Shown here in pieces: positions 1 to 11,766 of a stretch of 64,000 nt of DNA. The notes beneath the pieces are model-generated. The model worked only from the letters and a program-made list of their open reading frames with translations, had not been told where the DNA came from and made no database searches. The stretch is taken from NCBI GenBank assembly GCA_900155495.1, contig FTLJ01000413.1, positions 53,849 through 117,848 of the forward strand. The letters are read 5' to 3'. The stretch comes from Porogramme epimiltina. Taxonomy: Eukaryota; Basidiomycota; Agaricomycetes; Polyporales; Polyporaceae. The first letter of the stretch is position 1. Every line of letters starts with the position of its first letter. Position numbers and translations under genes: made by a program.

Positions 1-1864
1 TTACTTCAAGTCGCAGGAGATGCACGGTGAGAGTCTCCAACGTATATTGTCCCCCATATCAAACTCACTCTTCACTCAGACATGGACCTCCATATAGGAG
101 ATCTGCAGCCCGCCATCGTAGGAAAGTGGGTCGCGAGTTGATCATTCAGGTAGGCTGACGAAGGAAATCACAGATCGTGAGATCGAGATCGTGCAAGCGT
201 TGAAGGAGAAGATATTGGTTCACGACGAAGCAATGACGCATGCATGTGACGTCTGCGCAGAGCTTGACTGTCTGATATCGTTCGCATCAGCCTCCCGTTC
301 TTACGATTATAGACGGCCGACCATGACAGAAGACAACGTCCTTGATATTAAGCAGGGAAGGTGGGTGTACGCGCGCTTTCTTCCTAGTAGCCTGCGCTCA
401 AAGGGCTGCCCAGGCATCCCCTCCAGGAAATCGTCGTGGACACTTTCGTTCCGAACGACGCTCACATGATAGGCGGGGCTGGCATCGGCGCTGTCGTGGA
501 GAGCGAATACGATGACGATCCCTCAGAATCAGAACTCGGTTGCTTAAGGAACAGCATGATTGTGTGTACTGGGGCTAATGCGTGTGGGAAGGTGAGAAGT
601 AGCTTGTTCCATGCGTGTTCCGGTGAATTGACTTCCCTCAGAGCGTTTACCTGAAGCAGGTTAGCCTGTTCCCCCTCTCAGAGGCTGGACCCACTTTATT
701 TCATACAGATAGCGTTAATTCAATACATGGCTCAAGTAAGCTTTGAGCTATCCTGAAGCATAGTGCGATCGCTGACAGGTGCCAAGGTTGGATGGCAAGT
801 TCTCGTCAGCCTCTATACGGCATGCGGCGTTCTCACCCCACATCAGCTTCGTACCAGCCGAGAGCGCGACCCTGGGCGTGGTTGACAAAAGTGGGGTTTT
901 TGAATTGTATCCGTATTAGTCCATGTTCCTGATACACCAAAGTCTTCACTCGCGTCCAGACTCGAGAATCGGTTTCAAGGGTAGGGTACTGCCTTGAGGC
1001 TGAAGCTCCGTCCCGCGGCTCATAGGACCCCCTGAAGGTACAATCAGCCTTTATGATCGACCTCAACCAAGTCTCACTCGCCCTGCGGAACTGCACCGCG
1101 CGCTCGCTTATACTCATGGACGAGTTCGGGAAGGGGACGCTCTCGACAGGCTAATCTCTCCGATTTGTTTTCTCTCTGAGATGCTGATCCCCTTGTAGAT
1201 GGCGCGGGTTTGTTCTGTGGTGTGCTCAAACACCTTTTGACACGCGGACCCGACTGCCCCAAAGTGATTGCCACGACGCATTTCCACGACGTCTTCCACA
1301 ACGACCTCCTCGATCCATACAAGTTGCCCATAACTTTTGTTCATATGCAGGTTTTGTTGGCGTTCGATTCTAACAGCGCATCTTCGAGAAGAGCAGGTAG
1401 CCTAGAAGAAGAGGACGGCCCGGCGATTGCGCCGGGAGAAAAGATCACGTATTTATATAAGTACGTTACGCCGTTCTCGAACAGAAATCCGTCGCTGATT
1501 AGCGCGTGTCCCTGCAGAGTCGCAAATGGGTACTCCTTGCACTCACACGCGATAACATGCGCAGAGCTCTTCGGCGTTCCGAAGCGAGTGACGTCTCGCG
1601 CGAAGTACGTCAGGTAAGCTCACGTGTTGAGATGTCGTCGATTGCGCGCTGATTAATGCCTCCCCAAGCCAACTTCTGGCCACACATGAGATCTGCGAGT
1701 TGTTGGACGAGGATTTGACACCGGAAGAACGTCAGGAACTTGAGGATGCTGAGGGAGTCTGTCGACGCTTTCTTGCGTGCGACCTAGGGCCCGAATCCAG
1801 GGACAGGGCCCAGGCTGTTAGAGAGGTCCTGGCCGATGTTTTGGGTCGCACTGCCGACACATGA
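1..1864 (+). CDS. MSH5: MSH5, meiotic MutS homologue (5' end outside window)
   Basis: C-terminal half of a meiosis-specific MutS protein. MSH5 pairs with MSH4 to stabilise recombination intermediates and promote crossovers; it does not do mismatch repair. Spliced by eye, the exons give a lever/clamp segment, then the ATPase core. Walker A reads [14 protein letters not shown], with an intron between K and S (about 591-639). Then come [44 protein letters not shown], and Walker [12 protein letters not shown] (about 1100-1135). The switch motif ATTHFHDVF is near 1275-1305. The last exon, starting near 1670, ends VLGRTADT at the stop codon 1862-1864. The motif order and the [16 protein letters not shown] wording are specific to MSH5 rather than MSH2, 3, 4 or 6. 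At least eight short introns are needed. The start codon lies before base 1. Confidence 0.93.
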
Positions 1865-1965
1865 AGGAAGTGTTCTTAGCTGTACGCTATATACATGGTG
1901 ATCCATCCAATTCTTGCGATCGCCTGCGTGTATGTCCCAGGGAGTCGTGTTATACACAATGTTTA

Positions 1966-3672
1966 TTAATTCATGTTTACATCCACATCCAAGTCTCCAA
2001 CCGCATCCACATCTGCATCCAAGCCGTCCTCGTCTTCACTAGAATCGGACGAACCCGCTTCCTCCTCAGGATCGAATCCGTACGAATCCGTGTCCGAGGT
2101 CGATCTTGCGCTTTCGGAGCCTTCGTCCGCGTCATATTCATCAGAGGAATCGTCTAGAGGGAAGAGGTCGTTGAGGTCACTTCTGTACACCCCCCAAGTT
2201 GTATGTGTAATGGCGAGGCCCGGGACAGAATGCGTGCTCGGAAGGTCCGTCTCCGGCGTGTCCGGGGGAAAGAGCCTGGGGAGTGCCACAACCGTGCTGA
2301 GCGCACGATCTAGCAGGCGCACGTTCTTCCACTGGACGTCCGTCGCGAGCTTGCGGGCGGCGCGGCGCTCGATGAACTCCGCGCAGAGCGCCTCGGCCGG
2401 TGAGTTCACCCACATGTCTACGAACGCGAGCGTGGGGTGAGCGGGGAGGCGATTTAACACCGCCAAGTCCTTCGACGGCGAGCGCGCCACAAACACGAGG
2501 TGGCGGAGCGCGGGGCACAGGTGGATGTAGTCGCAGTATGGGGCGTAGGCGTTGCTGCCTAGCTCGAGGTGGTCACGGAACTCGAGGTACTCTAGCGCGC
2601 GCCCGTGTGCCTTGAGCACCAGGCCCTGGATGCGCGTCGCCATCGGGAGAATGAGTATACGAAGACGGGGAAGGGTCCATGAGAGGAAGCGGTCCATGTT
2701 CTCGAGCCGCGGTACGTCGTACTCCTGCGAGAGGTCGAGCTCTTCGAGTGCGGGGAGGGTGACGCTCTCGAGCGAGGAGGGGTGGTCCACGTTGATCGCG
2801 AGAACGCGGAGGCGGGTTGCGGGGGTGATGCAGCTCACCGGCATTGTAAAGTGTGGAGTTCCGCCTAAGGGCCACTGCTCGAAGCGCTGAAGCGTGTCTT
2901 TGCGGCGTTTGATAGCGTGCTCGATCCTGACTGGGAAGGGATAGAGCGCGACGCGGCGGAGATCATCCTCCATCGCAAAAGCACTGTCGGTGAAGATGAT
3001 GGTGCGGAGGGCGGTGCACTGAGAAAGGATGTGGGCGAGATCGAGTACGAAGGCGTCGCGCATCTCCGAGGTGACCGGGCAATCGACTACGATTGTTTTG
3101 ACCAGGCGACCCACGGTCGGGTTGCCTCGAAGAGTGGCAGCTAGTGCGGATACTTGTGTGAAATACCGGAAGCAGACGTCTTCATACAGGAACGTGAGCG
3201 CAACTGAGTGCCAGTGCTTGCTCACTTGCGCAAGTGCTCGCTTTGCTGCCATCATGCGCATCCACGGGGACCTAGGGCCGCGGCTGGGTGTGGGATCGAG
3301 TAGCTCGACAGGGGGCAAGGTGAAACGGAAGATTGCGTGGAGGAGTTCCACGGGTAGCTCCTGCGTGGTCTCTCTTCGATTCGCCATCCATCTGGTGGCA
3401 GTACCCTTGCAGTGTGTCTAGAATCAAGAGGTTATTTGCTGAGTCTCAGCGAGAGTGGATATGGGCTGAATGAACACACTTACGCACAGTCGACTTATTA
3501 AAAGTTCCAGACGCTGTGAGTCCTGTTCTTGAGATTGTATTTGCTGTTGTTTCCAATTTCTTAGGGAGATCAATTCCTTAAGGATGTCTTCGAGAGGTCG
3601 CCCTTCGCGTATCAGCTCGAGGACCTCATTGTCGCTGACCTCAGCGAAGGGGGGAGAAGCCTTATTGAGCAT
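1966..3672 (-). CDS. F-box-like protein with acidic C-terminus
   Basis: Probable substrate-recognition subunit of an SCF ubiquitin ligase. The main exon (start ATG 3387 if unspliced, 473 aa) begins with an F-box-like motif, ELPVELLHAIFRFTLPP, followed by a leucine-rich region of the kind common in the large basidiomycete F-box families. It ends in a strongly acidic Ser/Asp/Glu tail (DEDGLDADVDAVGDLDVD). Upstream, a 63-codon exon from ATG 3672 carries a charged, probably coiled-coil segment. It joins in phase 0 across a 66-nt GTAAGT...TAG intron (3418-3483), giving about 546 aa, and I prefer this model. Without RNA support the start could instead be 3387. The target protein cannot be read from sequence. 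Confidence 0.75.
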
Positions 3673-4845
3673 GGTAAGTTCGAGCGATCTATGATCCTCT
3701 GATATCTACCTATGAAGTAATCCGCCGTCAGTAAAGGTACAAGAAAACATTCGAGAGACGTACTACGGTTCTGAGAGGCGCGATGTGGTCAGAGGCAAGT
3801 GTGCACCATTCATACGGCACAGCTTTTAGCCTGCTTGTAATGCCGCATTCCTTCTGACCTTCCGCATTGGGAGCGGTCAGAAAGAGAGGCAATGAGGGGA
3901 CACCTAAATCTATTGAACGTCTCACAAGGCGCAAGCACCTCAAGGTCCGTTGAACACTAGACGTCGAGGGTCCCGGAGGGTGTTGAACGCCTTCTACTCA
4001 ACGGCTGTAGATTAGCGGAAGACAAATTGACCATGTATTAGACGCCCGTGCGATGGGCCGAGACCCGAGGGCGATTTCCCACGTGCATGTCTTGTTGTCA
4101 CTCGGTCGTCTGGAGCCCCACATTATACATAACCGTTACACAGAAGACGTTGTAGGCCCGTCATGCGTTAGAAGTCGTAGAGATGATGTAGACACATGGT
4201 GAGCTGAAGCTACACTCTATTTCATTCGGCTAGGTTGCTGACAATGTTTGTAGCCTCGTAACCTTGTAAATGGTTACGGTAATCTTGCAGAGATTTATTG
4301 CGAAGGAGCAGAAGAGGATGGAGCGGTGAACGAACGTGTGGCTCGATTACACGGTCCAGTCACTAGCGAACCAGGGTTATGATGTGTGCATCCCGAACGA
4401 GGTTGGTCACTTCGTCGTTGTATTCCTGGGCTCAATCGAGGGCTATCACCCGATGTTGAACACATGTGGCGCAGTCCTTGCCCAGTGCCCACATCCGCAC
4501 TGACGCTGGTCGACACAGACAGAGTCACTCGGGCGCGCGATGGCCGAGCGCCCATGAGCGTACCACATCGGCGGACTCTTGTCCTGTTGCACTATCCCTT
4601 TTGTCTTCGTTCACTGTGGTCGCTGACACGATCGTCCACGATGTACTCTTTTTGTTCCCATTCAGGATGCATCTGCCTACCTTGTCGTGGCAGGTCCTCG
4701 CGTTTGGAGACCACGAAGTTCCCTGGATTGGTGTAGAAAAGTGAGCGAAATACAGTCGCCCCATCATCGAACCCCACTGACTGAGACTCACGTCCCTATC
4801 TCCTACGCTGAGCTATCCCCCACAGTGCATCGCGTTTCAACTTGA
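3673..4845. other. Intergenic region between divergent F-box and FunK1 genes
   Basis: About 1.2 kb with no convincing gene. Several 60-115 codon open frames exist on both strands (for example near 4386-4740), but they overlap each other, have no recognisable motif, and cannot be chained through splice sites into a family I know. It presumably holds the promoters of both flanking genes. Confidence 0.5.
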
Positions 4846-7550
4846 ATGGCGCCCCCCGTACCTCTTCAATGCGTCTATAATGTTCCTTTGGCTCTGGACG
4901 CTGAACCATCGAACATCGAGGATCTCGATCTTTCGGAAGGACGCGCTAATTGTCACTTCAATGATCTCGTAGGACACGTTATTGGCCCTATGCCACCGGG
5001 CCAGTTTATCAAACTCTTCCTCCCGCGCACACCTGGCGAGGTTGACAAAGTAGCGAAGAACCTGTTTCAATCCGTCCCAACTCAAGCAGAGGAAAGGTCT
5101 GGGATATACGACCCGCTCGTAAGCGCATACTTCACCGCACATGTAACTGTTCGCTAACGTTAGAGAAAATAGGCCGAAGTCCTCAACCGATTGAAGTGCT
5201 CTGACTTCGTCTTTGATGTTACTGCTAAGCGCATTGCTAATCTAGACAAGCCTGATTTCATGAAGCCCAGCATCGTCTGTTACACCCCAGAAAACCTGGC
5301 CATCGTCCGCGAGACAGAATTGTCCTCCCGCGCAGACCTCGGATACGCCGAGTTCTTCATCGAAGTCGCCCCCAGCCCCGCCTATGACGTCTTCCGGGAC
5401 CCGCCTGAAGATGCCGACCGCGCCGCACGCGCCTCTCACGACTTCATGCCGTCCGCGTCAAAGGAGGAGGGCAACTTTTGGGTGGGCGAGGAGGGAAAGA
5501 AGATCAAGAACGCTTTTGGCCGGCACGTCATGTACGCTGCCGAAGTACTCACGCGCCAGCCCCGCATCTCTCTCTTCACTGTCGCCATGTTCGGGGCGCA
5601 CGTGCGGCTCATCCTTTGGGACCGCTCCGGCTGCGTTGTCACGCAGGCCTTCGACGTCCGCACGAAACCCGTGCTCCTCAACGAGTTCCTCGTGCGCCTG
5701 TGCGACCGCGAACAGGGCCCCGTGCGGCGCGGTCACGACACGTCCTTCCAGTGCGCGCTGCCCGCGGAGGAGGAGCTCTTCCGCGACGCGATCGCCGCGT
5801 ACATTCGCACGCAGCTCGCGGAGGGCGAGGATGTGGAGGCGGCGCTCGCCACGCACTACGCACCGGGGCGCGTGTACGCGGCGCACGTACTGCATAACCG
5901 CGCGGTCTCGGTCGCAAAGAACACGACGCGGCTCGTGTTCTCGCGACCAGTTGCGAATGCGACTGCGCTGAATGGCCGCGGGACCCGCGGGTACTGGGCA
6001 GTAGATCCGGCGAAGGGCAAGGTCGTATTCCTCAAGGACACCTGGAGCCGGAGCGACTTCGACGACGTGGAAGGTGACACGCTCGAGTTCCTCGAGGCGC
6101 GCGGGGTTCGTAACATCCCGTCTCTGGTCTGCCACGGGTACGTACCGCACGTCTTCAGGGAATTCGCGGCGCCGCTCTGTGGTGAGTACTTTCGTCTGTC
6201 ACGCCTGCGCGTGGTACTGAACCGCCTCAGATGAAGAAGTCCAGGGCTCGCTCCTGTACAGTCTCGTACCAGGCGAACATGCGGAATCACCGCCATGGGC
6301 GTGTCTCAGTGGTGTCAAAGACCCCGACGCGTTTGCAAAATCACGACACTACCGCCTCGTCATGGGCACCGTCGGGTATCCCTTGAGCACCGTGCGCGAC
6401 ACCAAAGAACTGCTACACGCAACATATGATGTCTTCACCGGTGAGCACTGCCACGCCCTCGCCCCGCCTTCGATCGCTGACAGACGTGCACTAAAGCGAT
6501 GAGAGGCGCGTTCGACAACGCGCGGTTTCTGCATAGAGACATCAGTGTACCGAACATCGTCCTCGTGCAGGAGCCGGGCTCCGACATACGCAGGGGATAC
6601 CTCATCGACTGGGACGTGGCCTCCATAGCGGACAAGACGGGGGTATCCCTCAACCCCGGACGTACCGTAAGCCCCTTTCTCTTCATCCTCTGCCCGAATG
6701 CGACTGACACACCATGCCGGGTTCGCAGGGCGCGTGGCGCTTCCTGTCGCGCCGCCTAGTCGAGAGCGACGCACCAGATGAGTTGCGGCACACGTTCGTG
6801 GACGACCAGGAGTCGCTCCTGTACGCCGTCCTCTTCTGCGCGTACATGTGGCAAAAGCACGACCAAACGCCGCGCGGGCTCGCATGGATCATATGGGACC
6901 TCTTCGACTGCGGCGCGCGCGGGCCGGACGTAGACCCGAAGACTGGTCGCGACAGCCAGGGCCGCCCCCGCTGGGGCAAGGCGCATCTCGTGGAGTGGGG
7001 CCGGCACCTGAACGCGACGGAGTGGGGGGACAGAGCGCTGACGCGTTGGCTCAAGTGCATGTTTGACCTAATGGGGTGGGAGTACAACGAGGAGGGCACG
7101 TGGAGCTGGGAGAGGTGGCACGACACGGAAGCGATCGCGGAGTGGTGGCGGAAGTCCTTGGACGACCCGGATTGGCCGCTGGACAGGGCGAACAGGGTGG
7201 TAAACGTGCCTCGGTATGGAGAGCAGGGAGAGGATGAGAAGGACAATGATGAGAAGGACGAGGATGAAGAGGACGAGGAAGAGAAGGAAGAGGAAGAGGA
7301 GAAGGGCGGGAGTAAAAACGAGGACAAGAATAGCGAAGACGAGGGAAAGAACGCGAAGAAGGTCGAGAAAGCGCCTGAAGTACAGGCTGGGCAGAAGCGG
7401 AAGCGCGACCCCCCTGCGACATCGCCCGAGGAAGGCGATGTGGAACTTGAAGTGGAGAAGGCCCCCGAGGAGTCGCCATCGGATCTGCACGAAAGCAAGC
7501 GGATCAAGATCGTGCATGATGCCGCCGACGCTGACGCCACTAAAGATTAG
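4846..7550 (+). CDS. FunK1-type fungal protein kinase
   Basis: Member of the fungal-specific FunK1 kinase-like family, which is expanded in mushroom-forming basidiomycetes. The first exon runs from ATG 4846 and splices in phase 0 (donor at CTC|GTAAGC near 5118, acceptor before 5173) into a large exon with the FunK1 N-lobe (ITSL-like ALFTVAMFGAHVRLILWDRSG region and GYWAVDPAKGKVVFLKDTW). Later exons give the catalytic loop FLHRDISVPNIVLV and the metal-binding segment LIDWDVAS, which replaces the usual DFG with DWD as FunK1 proteins commonly do. Then GAWRFLSRRL follows, the family's activation-segment hallmark. The last exon ends in a long Asp/Glu/Lys tail (about 7225-7370) with basic clusters QKRKRD and SKRIKI that look like nuclear signals. 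At least four introns. Substrates are unknown for the family. Confidence 0.9.
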
Positions 7551-7678
7551 GACGCTGTTTCCCTCGCCGTTGGCATTTCTCGTTGGCATTTCGCTGCATC
7601 CGTTCGGACTCATTCTCTCGGTACTACCTCTCGTTCATAGAAGCAATCTGGACATTTGTAGGTGTAATACACGTAGGT

Positions 7679-9004
7679 TTACTCGACAGAAGCTTGTTCC
7701 AGCTCAGCTCTGATCGCGTCTGCAAGAAGCCGGTGGACGTGCTCGGTGATATGGTCGGTGTCTGCAGTGGCAGGCGTGAGCGGCTCTGAATTAACATTGA
7801 CGGACAGCGGCTGGCACATACTATACCAGAAGAACCCAGGGTCTGTACACTCGCAGTAGCCCGTCGTGTTCGTAAACCCGAATCGCGCCGCGTCGTCGAG
7901 CACGCTCACGAACCACGCGTTCGCGTCGAACGCGAGCACGGTGACGTCCGGGTGTGCCTCGGCGAACGCAGTCACGCGGGCCGCGAGCGCGGTGTTATAC
8001 GCTGTAATGTGCTGTGCGTACGTTGCGCGCGCGTCGGGCGTGGTGGTAAGGGCGCCCGGGGAGCGGTCGAGTGTGGGCACGTTGATAAAGAGGTACGTTC
8101 CGCGGAGGGCGTGATCGTATGCCGTTTGCTATGGGCGGGGAGTAAGTGTGAGCACGAGGGACATGGGGGAGGGCACGCACAACAGCGCCGAAGAGGGCGT
8201 CCATCTCGGCCTGCCAGAATGTGAGCAGGTCGAGCGTAGTGTTGTGCTGGGTGTCACTGGTGTCGTTGATGCCAATGAACCAAGCGACGAGGGTCTCGGC
8301 CGATGGGTGCGGGACGACTTGTGAGGCGTAGGTGGCCCATTGCTGGACTTGGTCGACGAGGTCGACGGTGAAGTTGCGGTGCAAGGGGAGTCTGCGGCAG
8401 CGACAACTGAGCTTCTAAATACCTGGAGAAGATAGGGAGAGGTACAAACAGGTCTTTGCTTATGTCTGCACCCGCGAAAGCAAAATCCCACAACTGATGC
8501 GGAGAGCACTGGGACGGTTTCCCCGAGAAGCAGCCAGTGAGGAACTCGATCTACGCGACTGGTCAATGCGCAGGTCCCCCCAGGAGCGCGGTATGAGCAT
8601 ATCTTACCCAGTTTGAGCCATCAGAACTCGTCTGGAGTACGAGCATAATGTGTAAGTATATTGCATTGCCACTACCGGAAAGGTACACGTACATTCTTAG
8701 GAATGATCTCATTATCCAGAAGCTGTTGCGGGGTGAAGGAGAAATCAAAAGCGTCCCCTATAAAGCTGCATGACGCATAAGCCTTGGATTTGACGACATG
8801 GATAAGTGAATGAATGGCCCACGTGAAGTTAGCATGCCCTTCAGTACCTTGTACGAACGTGTACGAGTCTCCAAAGGCATAAACATATTTGGTTGTCGAC
8901 CAGTTGAATTTAGAGCCTGTGTTCGAGGGTGACGCAGCACTGGAGATGGCGAGGCTGAAACCTAAAGCAAGTGCTGAGGTCAGGATAGTCCATGGAGGTG
9001 CCAT
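7679..9004 (-). CDS. CE16-type secreted acetylesterase (GDSL/SGNH), copy 1
   Basis: Secreted GDSL/SGNH hydrolase resembling carbohydrate esterase family 16, which removes acetyl groups from xylo-oligosaccharides and similar wood carbohydrates. From ATG 9004 an N-terminal signal peptide (MAPPWTILTSALALGFSLA...) leads into block I, YAFGDSYTFVQG, with the catalytic Ser. A later exon has block V-type WFIGINDTSDTQHN (oxyanion Asn) and the last exon has DTDHITEHVH with the catalytic Asp-x-x-His. About six introns are needed; one near 8770-8830 splices HANF to TFIGDAFDFSFTPQQ. No frameshift or stop is needed to read it. It has the same exon layout and almost the same length (1326 versus 1325 bp) as the gene at 9772-11096, so the two are a recent tandem duplication. 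Confidence 0.88.
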
Positions 9005-9110
9005 CGGGGGAGTGAGTAAGGGTCCAGAGGACGGAAAGGTGCCGATGGAGTGTCTCAAATAGACATGGTCCTAGGGTTCAGGGTAAAAGTCTCTAGAGTG
9101 TAAGCAACAA

Positions 9111-9117
9111 ATATATA
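9111..9117 (-). promoter_or_regulatory. Candidate TATA box of CE16 copy 1
   Basis: TATATAT on the minus strand, 107 bases upstream of the ATG at 9004. The position fits a fungal core promoter. I could not find an equally clear TATA box before the second copy. Confidence 0.45.
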
Positions 9118-9771
9118 CTCATCATCAGAATTCCTGCAGTCAGACAGTACAATACAAGGGCTTACTCAGTGATGCAGCGCACGGTAGCCGCTCATCTGCG
9201 CAGCCTAATGCATCGCCGGACATTGCGGGTGTCCATGTTCGGTGATACATAGTAGGGAGCTGTAATTATTAGTGAAAACGCGCATCTGTAGCAAAAGCGC
9301 GCACTACGAAGATGTATGAATCGGACAACAAGCAACAAGGAGAGGAGATCTGTAGTAGCGCAAAGTCACACTATATGCTACGGCAGCGCGGGGTCTGGAC
9401 CTTCGCCTGCGCACCAAGCCGATGGTCCAACATGCCAGTAATCAGTGACGGTTGGTATGCCTTCAAGGGGGAGCACGCACCTTCATGGGGACTGTACGAG
9501 GGTCTTCTTGCTCTGGGCATCGGCTTGATCATACATAGGGTCGCCGGGTACACAGAAATTGTGACCGAGTCGAGGCTTGGCACGTGCATGCTAAAGCCTA
9601 GGAAACGGTTGGGTGGGCCTAGAGTTGCGGCCTGAGCTAAAGAACCGCGTGTGCCGCGACAGGAACGCCTTGCTGCTCCCCTGATCTTGCTGCTAGGACC
9701 CATTCTCTTGATACTGTATCACGTTAATAGAAGGAATCTGTGCATTTGTATACGTAATACACGTAGGTCAA
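9118..9771. other. Spacer between the tandem CE16 genes
   Basis: About 650 bases holding the 3' flank of copy 2 and the upstream region of copy 1. One 107-codon frame (9312-9635, +) has no recognisable feature. The part near 9721-9772 resembles the region just before the copy-1 stop (shared words such as GTAATACACGTAGGT), so the duplicated unit extends past the coding region. Confidence 0.5.
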
Positions 9772-11096
9772 CTAGACCGAGGCTCGTTCCAGCTCGACTC
9801 TGATCGCGTCTGCAAGAAGCCGATGAACGTGCTCGGTGATATGGCCAGTGTCTGCGGTGACATACGTGAGTGGTCATGAATAGAGAGCAGCAGACGGCGA
9901 GATGCACTTACTATACCAAAAATACCCAGGGTCCGTACACTCGCAGTAACTCGTCGTGTTTGTGAACCCAAAGCGCGCTGCGTCGTCGAGCACGCGTCCG
10001 AACCACGTGTTCGCATCGAACGTGAGCACAGTGACGTCCGGGTATGCCGCGGCGAACGCAGCCGCGTGGCTGGCGAGCGCGGTATTATACGCTGCGATGT
10101 GCTGTGCGTACGTCGCGCGCGCGTCGGGGGTGGCGGCGAGCGCGCCCGGAGAGCGGTCGAGCGTGGGCACGTTGATGAAGAGGTACGTTCCGCGGAGGCG
10201 GTTTGCTGTGAGAAGGGCCTACCGCGTAAGCGAGAGTATACAGATCACAGGGGAGGACACGCACAACAGCACCGAAAAGGGCGTCCATCTCGGCTTGCCA
10301 GAAAGCGGGAAAGTCGAGCGTGGTGTTGTGTTGAGTGTCACCGGTGTCGTTGATACCGATGAACCAAGCGACGAGGGTCTCAGCTGATGGGTGCGGGACA
10401 ACTTGGGAGGCATAGGTGGCCCACTGCTTGACTTCGTCGACAAGGTCAACGGTGAAGTTATGGTGTAAAGGGAGCCTGCTATTGTGTCAAAAGACCTTCT
10501 GGACTGGAGCGGGAAGGCGCGCGGAGGTGGGGGGCACATACAGGTCTTTGCTTATGTCTGCACCCGCGAAGGCGAAATTCCACAGCTGATGTGAAGAACA
10601 CTGAGATGGTTTCCCCGAGAAGCAGCCGGTGAGGAACTCGATCTGCGCAAATGGTCAATATGTGTGTCTTTTCGGGAGCGCAGTATGGGCATAACTTACC
10701 CAGTTTGAGCCATCAGAGCTCGTCTGAGGCACAAGCAGGTGGAATAAGTACATTGCCTTCTAGACACTAGCAAGGCGTACGCACATTCTTGGGAATGATC
10801 TCGTTATGTAGAAGTTGCTGTGGGGTGAAGGAGAAATCGAAAGCGTCGCCTATGAAGCTGCACGGCGCGTAAGGCTTTAGATAGACGTCACAAATTAGTG
10901 AGTGAGCGGCTCACCTGAAGTTAGCGTGCCCCCTAGTGCCTTGTACGAAAGTGTAGGAGTCTCCGAAGGCATAGACGTATTTGGTTTTCGGCCAGTTGAA
11001 TTTGGACCCTTCGTTCAAGGGTGATGCAGCGCTATAGATGGTGAGGCTAACTCCCAAAGCTAGTGCTGAGGTCAGAATAGTCCATGGAGGAGCCAT
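9772..11096 (-). CDS. CE16-type secreted acetylesterase (GDSL/SGNH), copy 2
   Basis: Tandem paralogue of the gene at 7679-9004 and probably with the same role, extracellular deacetylation of plant-wall carbohydrates. The ATG at 11096 opens the signal peptide MAPPWTILTSALALGVSLT. It continues to YAFGDSYTFVQGTRGHANF, then by splicing to SFIGDAFDFSFTPQQ, SDGSNW, IEFLTGCFSGKPSQCSSHQ, WNFAFAGADISKDL, WFIGINDTGDTQHN, and the C-terminal DTGHITEHVHRLLADAI, ending ELERASV. The catalytic Ser, Asn, Asp and His blocks are all present and all splice sites are GT-AG, so it looks functional. Differences from copy 1 are scattered substitutions such as TRG/TEG and ISSAAS/IYSAAS. It is divergent to the SOD gene across 670 bp. 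Confidence 0.88.
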
Positions 11097-11766
11097 TGCG
11101 GGAGTGGGCAAGGCTGAAAGGACGCAAAGGCGTCGAGGGAGTGTCTCAAATAGACATGGAGAGGTTCAGGTGACCGACACGGTGACCTCGCTAAGGGCCT
11201 TCGTTGTGCACCGGAGCGGACCGCGGCTGGCAAGCATGGCCTGTTGCAGTGGATCACGAGGGGGAAGTGGTATCAATGAGACAAATTGGGCCCTCGACTG
11301 GTACAAGCGGTCGAGGAGCAAGAGCGTCAGCAAGGAATCAACGCTGCTGTGGAGGGAGACGCCCGTCGGGGACGCGTGCGGGCCGGGAGAAGCCGGTGCC
11401 TGAGGCTATTTCGCTGCGGGGATCGCGGGTGCTGGACGCCGACTTGGGCAGGGCGAGAGGGCGTTTGCAAGGGCGAGCTCGTCATCGCTTCCCTCATTGG
11501 ACGCGACGGTCAGAGCGTTGCCGTAGCCACAGCTCTCGCGCATCCCGCGGCTGCCATCGCCGGCCGCTGACTGGCCCGCTCATCTCCCTCACGCCCCCTG
11601 CCGGAACATCAGAGTTCAAACGCTCCCCGACGTCGGTGAGAACCGCGCTGTGCCCAAACCTCTTTCGCGCACTCACTCCCCTCCCCACGCCTCCTTGCGT
11701 GCGACCACCACCTCCTACCCGCCGCCCTCCACCAAGCTGTCGTCCAAAAAGCTCCCCACCACAGTC
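11097..11766. other. Divergent promoter region CE16 copy 2 / SOD
   Basis: 670 bases between two outward-facing genes. Overlapping GC-rich frames on both strands have no recognisable domain. The stretch near 11650-11766 is C/T-rich, as is common just upstream of fungal start codons. No TATA box is obvious. Confidence 0.45.

Noticed and set aside
4386..4791. Open frames near the FunK1 gene as a possible upstream exon or small gene
   Set aside because: The FunK1 start at 4846 gives a complete N-terminus, and these frames show no motif on either strand.
5458..6150. 230-codon minus-strand frame
   Set aside because: Antisense of the FunK1 exon; low-complexity Arg/Val/Glu content.
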